This document shows, piece after piece, positions 46,080 through 56,776 of a stretch of DNA of 64,000 nt (position 1 is its first letter; each line of letters begins with the position of its first letter). Source of the DNA: Erigeron canadensis (Eukaryota; Streptophyta; Magnoliopsida; Asterales; Asteraceae); contig NC_057769.1 of the NCBI RefSeq assembly GCF_010389155.1, forward strand, positions 8,370,735-8,434,734. Direction: 5' to 3'. The translations under genes and the position numbers were made by a program. The notes beneath the pieces were generated by a model. It ran no database searches. It saw only the letters and a list, made by a program, of their open reading frames with translations, and had not been told where the DNA came from.

Positions 46080-46383
46080 GGAGGTATTTGGTACGATGGA
46101 ATCAAAGAGAATTAAAATGTAATGAAAAATGAAAATAATAGAAAAGAAAATGGGTATTAGAAAGAGAATAAACCCGTCGTTTAATACAGGCAGAAAATGA
46201 ATATAAATAATACAAACTTTCTACATAATAATTACCATCCATTCTCTACGATTTATAGAGAATGGAATGAATGAAATTAATTCTCACTTTTTCATTCCTT
46301 TTCCCGTTCTCCATTGTAACCAAACAAGAGAAGTATTTTCCATTCTTTTTCATCTTTATCCATTCCATTGTACTAAACACCCA
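46080..46383. mobile_element. PIF/Harbinger-type (Tourist-like) MITE
   Basis: About 304 bp, flanked by TTA (46077-46079 and 46384-46386), the target preferred by PIF/Harbinger elements. Ends are inverted: GGTATTTGGTACGATGGAAT on the left, GGTGTTTAGTACAATGGAAT reversed from the right. The interior is rich in GGAATG/CATTCC. Non-coding. Absent from unit 2 of the duplication, so it is younger than the duplication. Confidence 0.7.
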
Positions 46384-47699
46384 TTAAAGCTTCTACTATT
46401 CTCCGTGATAGCCAAGAACTTAAAATCAAACAATTAAACCCGAATAATAAGAGAGCAACAACAAAAACCGTGAACTACTGATTTAAAGATACATAATCAA
46501 TGGGAGCATTTGAAAATGAATTTTGGAAATTTTAATCCAACCGAATTCGCAACGTGATATTATTTCTTTTGATCCATTACCCATCCAACCCATTAATTTT
46601 ACCACCATAATAATTTCTTTATAGTATTTTCCTCTGTTCATCGTTAATTCATTAATCATTTAGTGCTTTTCATTATTATTTTTAGTTATGTCTTACCATG
46701 TAAACATGTTAATTCGTTAAACATTTTGTGCTTTTATTATTATTTTTTTGTTATGTCTTGCAATGTAAAAATGTCCCAGAAAATGAAACGTAAATGGTTA
46801 AATAGTACTAGAAGTATAATAAAAAAAATGAAATTGCATTAGTTTGGGGTTGATAGTTACTTTTTAACTAAATGAATACACAAAAATAATTACTGAAAAA
46901 TATAGATTTTTAAAAATATTAGGTTGACATGATCACCTTCAACCATCACATAAGTCCGCCACTTGATGACATGCATGATCAATACTTTCTCGCCGATCAA
47001 AACATCCACGATCAAGATACGCCAGGCATACGATAATAAAACAAACGAGAATGGGAATGGAAGTTCCATTTGATCGTGCAGCTAGCTGTGGTGCTCCCTC
47101 TATGTTTTACCAACTTTGACAAAATAGAAACCTGTTTTGTTCTTTTGGCTTTCTTTAACTTTTAAAAAAGATACATTCTAAATCCAAATACTGGAAAAGA
47201 TGTAAATCGTCCCAATCCAGTTTCTCTGCCCCGACTATATTGCATTGGCAAGGTTTAGGTAGTTTAGGAAATTGGTTAGTGGGCTGTAATTTAGTAGCCG
47301 AATATTAACAAATTTTGTACAAATACTTTTTGTAATGCTACAAATCTAATAAAATTGCTACAATAATTTGTAAAGGTTTAAATCTGTTCATTTAACCCCA
47401 ACATCTTGAGATACATTGATCATAGCTTTTATGTGATAGAAAAAAATGCTTAACAGATTAATTAACGCATTATGAAAGAATCCAAAAAATTCTAATTTAT
47501 GCAACGTCGTACCAACCGTACGTACTGTAATATATAGACGGTTGTTTCTTGAATCAAAGGCGATGCACATTGCACTCGTTGTTTGTGTTTGTTACGACAT
47601 GATTATTTAACAACCGTATAGTTGTAACATTAGGCATATATATGCAGCAACAATTTATTTAAATATTGAAAAAATGATGATCATTATTGCAATATTAAT

Positions 47700-48053
47700 C
47701 AATCCTCATCTTTCTTGATCTCGTTATTATCATCACGAGCAGCAGCAACCAGAGGAGGAAGAGGAGGAGGAGGAGGAGCAAGAGGATTTGGATTAATATA
47801 AGTTGCAAATTCTTTCATATCTTCGACTGTAATCCCTGATGAGCGCATCTTCCACTGGATATCCCTTTTTCTCGCTTTTTTCCTGCATCGGGTCGTTCTT
47901 GCTCGGATCCAAATCGTCCAAACTTAACCCCTCTTTCCTCATCTCCAACCATAATGTCACCTCAATTCCGTACGGTTCATACCTTTCATACAACTTCGAT
48001 CGATATCTTCTATTTTTTTTCCTTTGATAATAAAATAATTTTAGAGATCTCAA
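47700..48053 (-). pseudogene. small acidic family member D (frameshifted)
   Basis: First motif intact: EPYGIEVTLWLEMRKEGLSL then DDLDPSKND. After DPMQ the open frame diverges from its sister C and ends at 47793. In the neighbouring frame the sequence continues as RDIQWKMRSSGITVEDMKEF, then a proline run, then ARDDNNEIKKDED and a stop near 47700. A one-base shift near the A-rich stretch at about 47875 explains this. The ATG at the position used by C is also missing because about 20 bases there are deleted; the frame instead opens at 48053. Either a pseudogene or a truncated protein of 86 residues. Confidence 0.65.
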
Positions 48054-48091
48054 TCGGATTGGGGGCCTTTATTTAGATATAGCCTTTTCGT

Positions 48092-48124
48092 TAATTACAT
48101 CGATGACCCCTTTTTTTTCTCTCA
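48092..48124 (-). promoter_or_regulatory. conserved upstream block, member D
   Basis: The minus strand reads GAGAGAAAAAAAAGGGGTCA then TCGATGTAATTA, preceded by GGACCAGGGATGTAAT; same distance from the gene as in C. Confidence 0.55.
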
Positions 48125-48974
48125 TTACATCCCTGGTCCTCTTAATTTTATTATAGGCCATGGGTCTTTCAACTATTTACCTTTTCCTTCAATTCCTTTT
48201 CTTAAATATATTTACATATATTACTTTTGTACCTCCATAAGTAAATGTAAATATAAATAATTATAATAAAAATTATTCTGATGACATAAAAATTAATACA
48301 TTATATATTAAAACGCTTAAAGCTATCGTACCAAACAACAGCATCAATGAGAGCCAAGGACTTAAAATCAAACAATCAAACCCGCAAAACAAGAGGGGAT
48401 ATTCGACAATGAAACCATGAACTACGTATTTATAGATGCACAATCCATGGGAGCACTTGAAAATGATTTTGGAAAACTTATTGTAACTCAACTCGTATCA
48501 ACGTGATATCATCTCTTTTGACGCATTACCCGTCCAACCCATTTTACCACTATAACTTCTTTATAACATATTCCTTTGTTCATCTTTATCGTTAATTGTT
48601 ATACATTTTGTGCTTTTTATTATTATCTTTAGTTATGTTTTATCACGTAAACATGACCCAAAAAAATAAAATGTAAATGGTTGCCTCAACTTCTTGATCA
48701 TTTGTATAATGATGTCTGGAATGTTTAGTTATGCATATCTTAATTAACCCTTCATTTGTAATGAAATCATTGAAAAATCAAACAAATATAATTATCTTAA
48801 ACGTAAGATAAGTTATCACTATACATCATTTTCAAGGAGTCCATGTTTTGCTTTAACGCGTCAACATAGTTACTTCTTGAAAACCAAAGTTAAAGAAAAC
48901 TACATGCTGAACATATATACAAAGATTTTAGTAATAGAAATATTTGTACATAAATCGAAAAGAGAAACCACTGG

Positions 48975-49135
48975 CTTAAACCTCACTGGTTAGGGGTATT
49001 TTTAAATCCACTATGTAGGTTCTGGAGGTGAGTTTATCAAAGGTCTCAGGTTCGAGTCCTGGGGTTCTCATCTCAATGGTATTTTTCATGAGGAGGGGGT
49101 TGGAGGAACAGAAAATCTCTGTTTAAAATTACCCC
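48975..49135 (+). mobile_element. SINE-like element
   Basis: CTTAAACCTCACTGGTTAGG near the start and GGTCTCAGGTTCGAGTCCTG (B box, about 49044-49063). The body ends in a stretch before an A-rich run at 49160. Confidence 0.5.
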
Positions 49136-49354
49136 CAACACGTCTGAATCGAAACTCACTTTAAAAAAAAAATAGAAAAAAGAAAATTGAGAGAGATTTT
49201 TTTTTTTTAACCACAATGTGTCTATGTTAGTTTTTTTTTTTTTTCCTTTACTTAAACAATCTTTGTCTTTGAATATATTTGTTTATGTTATCCTTACGTA
49301 TTTTCTAAAATGTTCCTTTCTAAAAAAGATGTTATTATATTGTGGTTTAAAACA

Positions 49355-49632
49355 CTAGCACGGTACCCGCGCAATGCGGTAGTTGTCGTGGGGGCGACGG
49401 TGTGATAGTTGGGCGACGGTTGGTGATGGAGCGACGTTGAGTTGGGTATATAATTGATGTAATGGTTAATGGACATATTTTAAAACATAAAGGATTGATA
49501 GTGTAATTTAATCATTAATGTTAAGGAGGTAGGGTATGTGAAAGTATTTTAAGGGGTGCCAAGCGAAAATATTACATATTTTCAACATTACCAAAAATAA
49601 AAAAGGCTATTCTTTTTATAATATAGTATAGA
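49355..49632 (-). mobile_element. small Helitron, 278 bp
   Basis: On the minus strand it starts TCTATACTATATTATAAA after an A and ends with GCATTGCGCGGGTACCGTG then CTAG before a T. The CCGC...GCGGG hairpin lies just before the end. Insertion between A and T and the TC...CTAG termini are Helitron hallmarks. A relative with the same 3' end lies at 61616-61873. Confidence 0.78.
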
Positions 49633-50300
49633 TGAGTGCTTGAATGCATTTATTGATTGAAAGTTAACAAATATTTTTAAAATAAAGCATGTTTAGATGG
49701 AAAATTTTCAAAATTTTTCATGTGAGTGCTCGAATGCAATTTATTAATATTTATAACTTTTGCATTTTAAAATTTTAATATGTTCGTGTATTACATGAAA
49801 AATAATCTAGCCTAATCTTGTATATATAGTTTTACTTAACTTTAAATAAAACCATAACTAGATTAACAAACATCGAGACAAGCTAAAGTATAATTAAACC
49901 ACTTAGATCAATATCTAAGTGGTCACCTGGGGCCTCTTTGAGGGTTTTGAGAAGGGAATATTGGCTTGGAGATCAAGAATAAAATTTCAATTCCTCATGG
50001 TTTTCGACATTTACTTCTTCAAATGCGTGCGGACCGTGCTATCGCACCCTTGGTTTCCAAGGGTGTTTTTTATGTTCCAACTTCCAGCATACTGTCTGAT
50101 TTAATGTCATTAACCAACTAACACGTCGTTCTAAATAAAAGGAAAAGTATAATTGTATTACAACTCTACTCGATGGTCGTCAAACATTATCACTTTACAT
50201 GTTGAAACAACTATCAAAGTTAAACAAGTTATAAAAAAATTATATCGCTATCTAGTTTAATTTATATCATTTGAATTTAATTAATTAGAAGGACCTGTAG
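49633..50300. other. intergenic between D and E, no gene seen
   Basis: AT-rich; a short inverted repeat CCACTTAGATCAATATCTAAG at 49899-49919 is the only structure noted. Confidence 0.4.
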
Positions 50301-50311
50301 GGATATAATGG

Positions 50312-50339
50312 GAGAAACAAGGGGCCACCCATGTAATAT
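50312..50339 (+). promoter_or_regulatory. conserved upstream block, member E
   Basis: GAGAAACAAGGGGCCACCCA then TGTAATAT, 130-157 bp before the ATG, preceded by GGACCTGTAGGGATATAAT. Confidence 0.6.
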
Positions 50340-50468
50340 GGGTATATCTATTATCTAAATCCCCAAAATTTTACCGATCGAGATCCCTATAATTAAAAAA
50401 GTAAAAAACCTTAAGATAGATAAATTGATAGAAATCGATCGAAGAAGAGAATAAGAAAGAAGAAGAAG

Positions 50469-50849
50469 ATGAATGGACCGTACGGATTGAAGGTGGATAT
50501 GTGGTTGGAGGCAAGGCATGCGGGGTTGAATGTGGAGGAATGTATTCCGAGACCGCGGAAGAAGGGAGATAATACAAAGAAAGGCAGCTTGGAGCAAATG
50601 ATGTTTATTTTGAGGGTCACAAGCCAAGATCTGATAGATGTTGGGCGGGGTTGGTTTGGTGATGCAGAAGATGATTATTACCTAATTGATGATGATCAAG
50701 AGGAAGATCAGATTGAGGAGTTGCCGTTTGATGATTTCGGGACTGATCCTAACTATTCTTTTCCAGACCCATATTATTCACGTGACCATGATTACGATTC
50801 TGATACAGAAGAAGAAAAAGAAGAAGAAGAGGATGATGGTTACGATTAA
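50469..50849 (+). CDS. small acidic family member E, 126 residues
   Basis: Unrecognised. First motif: MNGPYGLKVDMWLEARHAGL then NVEECIPRPRKK (from residue 1). Second motif is diverged: MMFILRVTSQDLIDV (about 45-59). Then a very acidic stretch rich in D, E and Y: DDYYLIDDDQEEDQIEELPF and SDTEEEKEEEEDDGYD. After the stop, a second frame continues as DDNDDDVLATTGVDKEMDDN to 50970; this is the family's usual tail (compare TG..DK.MDD in A, C and F). So E has probably lost its tail through a one-base indel near the GAA/GAT repeat around 50810-50850. Leader contains AGAAAGAAGAAGAAG right before the ATG. Confidence 0.6.
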   Translation: MNGPYGLKVDMWLEARHAGLNVEECIPRPRKKGDNTKKGSLEQMMFILRVTSQDLIDVGRGWFGDAEDDYYLIDDDQEEDQIEELPFDDFGTDPNYSFPDPYYSRDHDYDSDTEEEKEEEEDDGYD

Positions 50850-50970
50850 GAGATTAGATGATAATGATGATGATGTTTTGGCTACTACAGGTGTTGATAA
50901 GGAGATGGATGATAATAATGATGAAATTAAGAAAGATGTTCCTACTACAATTGATGCTAGTGATTATTAG
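50850..50970 (+). pseudogene. out-of-frame tail of member E
   Basis: Frame different from 50469-50849; reads RLDDNDDDVLATTGVDKEMD then NNDEIKKDVPTT and stops at 50970. Conservation of the DK-x-MDD element with other members suggests it was once part of the protein. Confidence 0.55.
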
Positions 50971-52500
50971 TTTAATTGTGGAAAGCGTTTTTTTTTCTTT
51001 TCTTTTTTTTTTTTTTAAACTTATGAATGGTCAGAGCATGTTCATCCCACTTACGTCTTTCGGGTAGGATGTCATTTGAATTTCAGGGGACCGTGGAGGG
51101 AGGAATATTGTGGAAAGCGTTTTTTAATGTTGAGTTTTTTGTGTCATCGGGATGATTTTTATTATTATGACTATAGGGATATATTTTGCATTTTGCAATA
51201 TACAAGTTCATCGGAAAAAAGCTAGGTCCAAACGATCCTATTGGTTCTCGACGGTACTCTAATTCACTAATCGTGTAAATTATACATGACACGACTCTAA
51301 ACGTACTATACATGGCTGGTGGTCACGTGCTCTATCTTCCCCTTCTCTTTCTTTTCCATTCTTCTTTTTCTTCTAAACTAATACTACCAGTTTTCTTTGT
51401 GTTTCTCCCCCTTAAAACAATAACACCACTCTCAATCAATTAAATCTTAAACCTAGATATAGAAAAGAAAGATTGATATGCAGATAAGAAGAGTCTGAAG
51501 ATGATGCAAGGTGAATATGCTATCATTAATGTTGACTTATTGAGTGGCATATTCGTTCATTCGTGTTCATTTGTCAATGCACACGACTTTATGTTCCTTT
51601 TAATACATTTGATGAAGTTTTGTTACGAGTATTATAAAGCTAATTTGGATTGGCATGTACGAATTTATCAAGAATTATACATTATCCTAACTATGTATAT
51701 TTTTTATTCTTTTGTAATCAGAAGGCTAATCTTTCCAACTCTCTATTTATCTTTCAGTATGCTCTGTTCATAATGATGAGTAATGGCTAAATGTAATTAA
51801 TTAGTAGACATTTAATAGGTAAAGTTCAGATGCTCTTAGCCTAAATACATAATGAATGTTTTTGATTACAGTAATTCAATTCACTAGCTTTATTATATTT
51901 TCCAAGTTAGCAATTTAAGACCATCTCTAAATTTCATCTGTGAAAATATTTTAGTTTTCTAGATGGTGTTTCCATTGTTCATGTTGGTGTCATTATAGGC
52001 ATGACATTGATGGGCACATGAATAAGAATAAGACCCTAAGAAATGTGAATTCCTTATCCGTGAGAGGGTCATAAACCTTATCAGCATATCAATCATTTTT
52101 TTCCCCATATGTAAGTGTAGGATTTAATTGATTAAGGGTTATGTTATTGTTTAAAGGGTGAGAAGAACAAAGAACCCTGGTATTAAGTTTTGAAGAAAAA
52201 AAAGGTTGAAGAAGAAAGAAAAGAAGAGGGATGGTAGGAGCACGTGAACACCACCCACTTGCCACTTTTTTATTGGCTTGATCTATCCGTGTGTTTTTAT
52301 GTACTATACCTCGGAAATTTTGTTCAAATTGAATAGTTTTTAAAACCATGTCCATTTTATAAAATACCCCTTTTAATTTGTTCATATAGGTAATTTTCCC
52401 TTTTAATAATAAATATTTAAGTTTTTGCTATTTATTTATAGGGAGATTTTCAGATATGTCCCATTTTATAGATATAATTACATATACGTCCAAAAGCCCT
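50971..52500. other. intergenic between E and F, no gene seen
   Basis: ATTGTGGAAAGCGTTTTTT occurs twice (50976, 51108). A CACGTG G-box lies at 51325. A CT-rich leader-like stretch at 51330-51480 followed by ATGATGCAAG could be the start of a truncated gene, but the frame at 51501-51773 has no recognisable domain. Confidence 0.4.
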
Positions 52501-52540
52501 TGACCTTTAAATAAATTTAGGAGGACCAGAGATGAAGTTG

Positions 52541-52571
52541 GAGAAATAAAGGGCGACCATTTGTGTAATTA
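52541..52571 (+). promoter_or_regulatory. conserved upstream block, member F
   Basis: GAGAAATAAAGGGCGACCAT then TTGTGTAATTA, about 130 bp before the first ATG at 52699, preceded by AGGACCAGAGATGAAGTT. Confidence 0.6.
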
Positions 52572-52724
52572 ATCACGTATAATCAGAATCTCTATGTACG
52601 TATATCTACTCGTATCTATCACCAATTGATCCGACTGAGAAAAAGAAACCCTAGATAGATATAGATAAATAAATATCGATCGTATCGAAGGAAGAAGAAT
52701 GGATGGTTCGGAATCAAGATAGAG

Positions 52725-53216
52725 ATGTGGGGGATGGCGGTGGATTTGGGGTTGAATCTGGACGAATTGGATCCGGATCCGACAAGGTTGTATGGGAGGG
52801 ATATGGGTGATACTTCAGCAAAAGCCCAGTTCGAGAGAGATATGCTTAGAACGGGGATTACCGTGGAAGACCTGAAAGCTGGTGACCGTGGTGACTTTGG
52901 TAATTCAGTAGATGATTTTATTCCTGTTCGGGAAGAGTATGATTTTCCGCTTCCTTGCATCCAGGTCGCCCCCGATCCGTGGAAATATATCGACCTTGAA
53001 AGCAAGGAATACGATGATGATGGTGTTCCCTTGTCCCCCCTGACCTGGGAAGAGTTTTGTTCATTTGAGGATAATCGTGGTCCCAATGATGGTGACATCA
53101 TCAACAAATTAGATGATGATGATCATGTTCCTACAGGTGCTAATGATAAGCAGATGGATGGTCATTACGAGATGATGAATGATGATGTTCTTTTGTGCTC
53201 CAACAAGCTTCCATGA
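52725..53216 (+). CDS. small acidic family member F, 163 residues
   Basis: Unrecognised. First motif in frame before and after the listed start: GWFGIKIEMWGMAVDLGLNL then DELDPDPTR. The position where other members begin (ATG at 52699) is one base out of frame here, so either the start has shifted to the internal Met at 52725 or the gene is damaged. Second motif ERDMLRTGITVEDLKAG (about 44-60 of this frame). Then a long acidic region, DPWKYIDLESKEYDDDGVPL, LTWEEFCSFED, and the tail GANDKQMDGHYEMMNDD. The longest open frame in the family. No signal peptide or membrane segment. Confidence 0.6.
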   Translation: MWGMAVDLGLNLDELDPDPTRLYGRDMGDTSAKAQFERDMLRTGITVEDLKAGDRGDFGNSVDDFIPVREEYDFPLPCIQVAPDPWKYIDLESKEYDDDGVPLSPLTWEEFCSFEDNRGPNDGDIINKLDDDDHVPTGANDKQMDGHYEMMNDDVLLCSNKLP

Positions 53217-53509
53217 CGGATGATGATGAAGATGATATATCCATGTTGAAACCTACATGTAATTGGCTAATCAAAAACTTACATGTGACAACTCGTATGA
53301 GTTGCCACGTATATCATGTTTCATAATTTGTACAATTTACCAAGTTGTCAACAGACTATCGTAGTCTGAGCTAGAATCCCATATTCGAAAATATATTTTA
53401 TATGTGTTTTGTACAAAGTAAGCTTGTAACGAAATCTTGGGCTATAGTTAGATTATAGTCATATTTGATTCAAGTGTAAAATATCCATCAGTAGAGGGAG
53501 TAATACCCA

Positions 53510-53620
53510 TAAACAATGCAGCTTGGCCCGCATGTAAAATTGAGAGACGTGGGTTCGATCCGTAGGGATGCCAAATCATGTGGGTATTAAATAAAGGTAA
53601 TTTACCGGCATCAAAAACCT
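53510..53620 (+). mobile_element. SINE-like element
   Basis: GCAGCTTGGCCCGCATG near the start (A-box-like) and ACGTGGGTTCGATCCGTAGG (B box). No tRNA fold. Confidence 0.45.
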
Positions 53621-54439
53621 TACAGGGAGGTCATGATGGGGATCCAATGAGCTCAGGTTCGGGGTAACAAGCTGCTCCTTTACCCTTTAGTTAGCTTGAA
53701 TTCAAGTAGGAGGTTTTGGTAAGAAGATGAATTATATTATCAGCCAATTGGTGTCACATATTGTTAGAATTTACTTTGCCTAAGCATTTATTTTAATGAG
53801 AATATTTCTAGCAGATGGTTAGTTGTTAAGTTAACATGTACGTTGTTAATGTTTCTGCTATGCTTGTTGAGTCCAAAACCTCGATACTGACCTTAAGATC
53901 TTACTATATGTGATACATTCAAAAATAAGTGCCGTAATTAATAGGACCTTCGGCAACCATATGATTCTAATCTGCATTTGGTGGTGGTTTCAAGAGTCCT
54001 ACACCCTTACATCTAAATCCTTAATAAGCCAATCTAGTAATCTAAACTATTATGAGTTACTCGTATATTACACTCCAATCATGTTTAAATGTTAAACCTA
54101 TAATGAATTCGTCACATAATTGGCATTTGATATGAAATCATATTCTTGATCTTTAATATGGATTGCAAAACATATAAAAAAAAGTATGACATTTGAGTAG
54201 CAAAAACGATTCGATATATCTGTTGAAAAGGATACGGAATAAGATCTTTGATCTTCTTGACAACAAAAGCATCGAGATAACTCTCAAGTGCTGATTGTTT
54301 TTTGCATAATTGCTATTTACAGTAGGTCATCAGGAATGATGATGTCAACTTGGTTCGAGTTCTTGATTGCTTGTAAAACATCAATTAGATGGATGATTGA
54401 TAGGATGTATTAGTACTCTTTTCAGAACCATTATCCACG

Positions 54440-54770
54440 GTCGTGAAAAAGAAACGGGAGAGAATATTGCTGGCGTAGACCAGGATCAAAGAGTGGATCC
54501 AAAACTTTTAGCCGACCCACACAATTGCTTTTGTAAGTTTCAAAGGTTGCAACTCCACCACAAGATATGTGGTTCAGAATCTGAACCTCAAGACTTGTTG
54601 CATGATGAAACCGCTTGAGATTCATCTCAACAACTTGAAAAGCTCAAATTCCTAATGATCTTATTACATCACTTTGGAGACTCTTTATTAAGCATTTGGT
54701 AGAGGTTGCTGCTCAAGAATTTTGTCATTTGATAGACCGGCCTTTGGGCTGACATGGTTGATAACCTTCA
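54440..54770 (+). pseudogene. alpha/beta-hydrolase fragment
   Basis: Reads DPKLLADPHNCFCKFQRLQL then HHKICGSESEPQDLLHDETA, stop, then QQLEKLKFLMILLHHFGDSL, and after a shift HLVEVAAQ and IDRPAFGLTW. In a family of plant alpha/beta hydrolases this corresponds to LADPDSCFCEF.G...HHK, then F.MILLHGFGAS, then LAFDRPAFGLTSR. The oxyanion-loop HGFG has become HHFG, and the nucleophile and C-terminal half are absent. A dead fragment. Confidence 0.65.
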
Positions 54771-55164
54771 CAATATATTTCAACCGGCGATAAGGAGGAT
54801 ACAAAGCCACTTAATCTGGTCCGGTAAGCTCAGTTTTCTTAGTTTCATGTACGTTTCCATCTTGGCCTATCTATGAAATTTCTGTATTTAAATTTTCCAA
54901 TTGGCTAAACATTATGAGATGTAAAAGTAGCAAAGTGGATGGGTCGGGCGGGTTGGGTAATGAATCAAATGGTATTTGTTGCTGTATATCAAAACCGGAC
55001 AGGTTCGTTTACCCAAAATACTTGGTTTTTTAGTTTATATATGAATAACTTATGTGTCATATAATCATGACTTTTATACCTATATTCTATTAATAATAAT
55101 AATCTTATTTTTGCATAAACTGTTTAAATTGTTTTATGGGTGACATATGACCCGTACCCCAAGG

Positions 55165-55690
55165 TGAATCATTTATATGTACATAGTGTACATGGGTCAG
55201 AAGTGCCACCTCTACTAGGATGGATTGATATATTTATGATAGTAAGTAATCAAATGCAGGCATTCAGCAGGTTATGAGTCTTGTCGCCCTGCAATATATT
55301 TATGACAGCAGCTCAAACTTATTTTCAAGCACTTGAACGTGTTGCTGCTATGAGTCTTATCATTCCTGCAATTGTAGCTCCATCGACATCCCCTAAGAAA
55401 GTCAAAGTGGACATACAAGACAGTTCAAAGTCAGATGATCCAAAAAATCTTTTTATTAAGTCTGTTGACTATAATATCAATGTTTTCTATATTCATAGCT
55501 CAAATGGCCATAAATTGTTAAAGGAATGGCTAGTATGGTTGATTCTCTATACAAGAAAGCTTTCTGCTTTTCTTTGCTCGCCTATTGTAGTAATATTGGT
55601 AATGGATTATGCTTAAATTCACATCTAATCTACAACGGTAGCATTTTTGACCCATTTATTAATGGGCACATCCATTTCAGTTGTATTTTA
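55165..55690 (+). repeat. block c' of the inverted segmental duplication
   Basis: Inverted, diverged copy of 37320-37790: shares AAQTYFQALERVAAM and NGLCLNSH in translation, and GGGTCAGAAGTGCCACCTCT at the outer edge. Broken by stops; parent protein not recognised. Confidence 0.6.
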
Positions 55691-56149
55691 TCTCTGATGG
55701 GTACAGTATGGTAGTTGAAAAGAAAACAGTAGTATTTTAAATACATAGAAACCTCTTATATTGTTAAAATTTAAAAATTAGCAAAGTGGTAGTAAATTTG
55801 GTATTCATGTTTGTAACAACAATTACTCGTATTTAGAAAGAACATAAAAATTGTAATAGAAAATATATTGGGTCGGCACAAACTGAACTGGTTCATTTTG
55901 ACCGGCTCATCTGGCTACCGCTAGTGGTCTTTGATCATCTTTTAATTAACATTGCTGTTCAATGTTCGATTATGAGGTCTGTTTACAGATAAATTTGGGG
56001 TAATTGGCATAAAAAATGCCTGGTTTGATGCAAGCCAAGTTACCAACAGCATTCTTGATCCTTATACCAACCATGTTATTTTTACTCTCTCAGTCTCTCC
56101 ACCCCACCCCTTTTTGAAATTGAAACCTCATACCTTCTGAACTTTTATG

Positions 56150-56365
56150 TATGCTTTTTTAGTGTAATCAACACGCTATACTTGGCATGAATAATAACTT
56201 TGAACAAATTGTGGAACGCGAAGGTACAATTAACCATTGTACATGGAAACTCTTTCATCAAATATGCTAATTTTTTAATCTTCTTTTTGTTTGCATTTTC
56301 ATGACAAAGAGTGTTTAATTGCCTGCAAAAAGCTAAACATAGTGGTCCAAAAAGTCTCTCGCCCA
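56150..56365 (-). repeat. block a' of the inverted segmental duplication
   Basis: Reverse complement matches 31800-32010 (for example TTTAGCTTTTTGCAGGCAAT on the minus strand). Together with c' and short pieces between, this gives the order c', b', a' as the mirror of a, b, c at 31.8-37.8 kb, but far shorter. Confidence 0.6.
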
Positions 56366-56560
56366 AATTTCTCTTTTTTTATGTCCAAGTGTTTCTGTTA
56401 CTAAAATCTTTGTTAAATGTAGTTTCCATAAATTTTGGATTTCGAGAAGTAACTTAGTTGACACATAAAATCAAAACATGAACTTATTGAAATGAATATA
56501 TAATGATAACTTTGTCCTAATTTTAAAATACTGCTAACTTTGTCCTAATTTACAGCCATT

Positions 56561-56776
56561 ACGAACGAAGGGTTGGGATAGATCTTTGGTTGAATTCACA
56601 GCAGAGATGCTTGCTGGTTCGGTTCCGGACTTAAATCTGCCATTGCCAGAACTCACTCTCCATCAGCCGATTCAGATTCCGAATCGTATCTCTTGGAGAG
56701 AGGCGCAGAAGCTCTCCATTGAAAAAAATTTCATGTCCAGATTGATACCCTGTCTTTTTAGTGCTCCATTTCATTA
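56561..56776 (+). pseudogene. unrecognised exon-like fragment
   Basis: An AG acceptor (TTTACAG) is followed by an open frame containing EMLAGSVPDLNLPLPELTLH then QPIQIPNRISWREAQKLS. Codon use looks more gene-like than the surroundings, but I recognise no domain and no start. Confidence 0.3.

Larger units (their letters stand above)
44350..46810. repeat. duplication unit 1 (contains member C)
   Basis: Shares its downstream flank (GAATGGGAGTGGAAGCTCCA near 44610), gene, upstream block and far upstream part (CAATGGGAGCATTTGAAAAT near 46499, then CCATTACCCATCCAACCCAT) with unit 2 at 46960-48700. A tandem duplication that postdates the family's origin; unit 1 was later lengthened by a MITE at 46080-46383. 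Confidence 0.75.
46960..48700. repeat. duplication unit 2 (contains member D)
   Basis: Matches unit 1 in order: GAATGGGAATGGAAGTTCCA near 47050, member D, upstream block, CAATCCATGGGAGCACTTGA near 48441, GCATTACCCGTCCAACCCAT near 48523. Confidence 0.7.

Noticed and set aside
51501..51773. 90-residue plus-strand frame after a promoter-like stretch
   Set aside because: Hydrophobic, AT-driven codons, no domain; the upstream CT-rich stretch and G-box alone do not make a gene.
52619..53107. 162-residue minus-strand frame opposite member F
   Set aside because: Antisense shadow; the plus frame carries the family motifs.
53545..53575. tRNA gene suggested by GGGTTCGATCC
   Set aside because: Only a B box is present; no acceptor or anticodon stem can be paired, so a SINE is the better reading. 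The same applies at 10567, 26971, 39815 and 49050.
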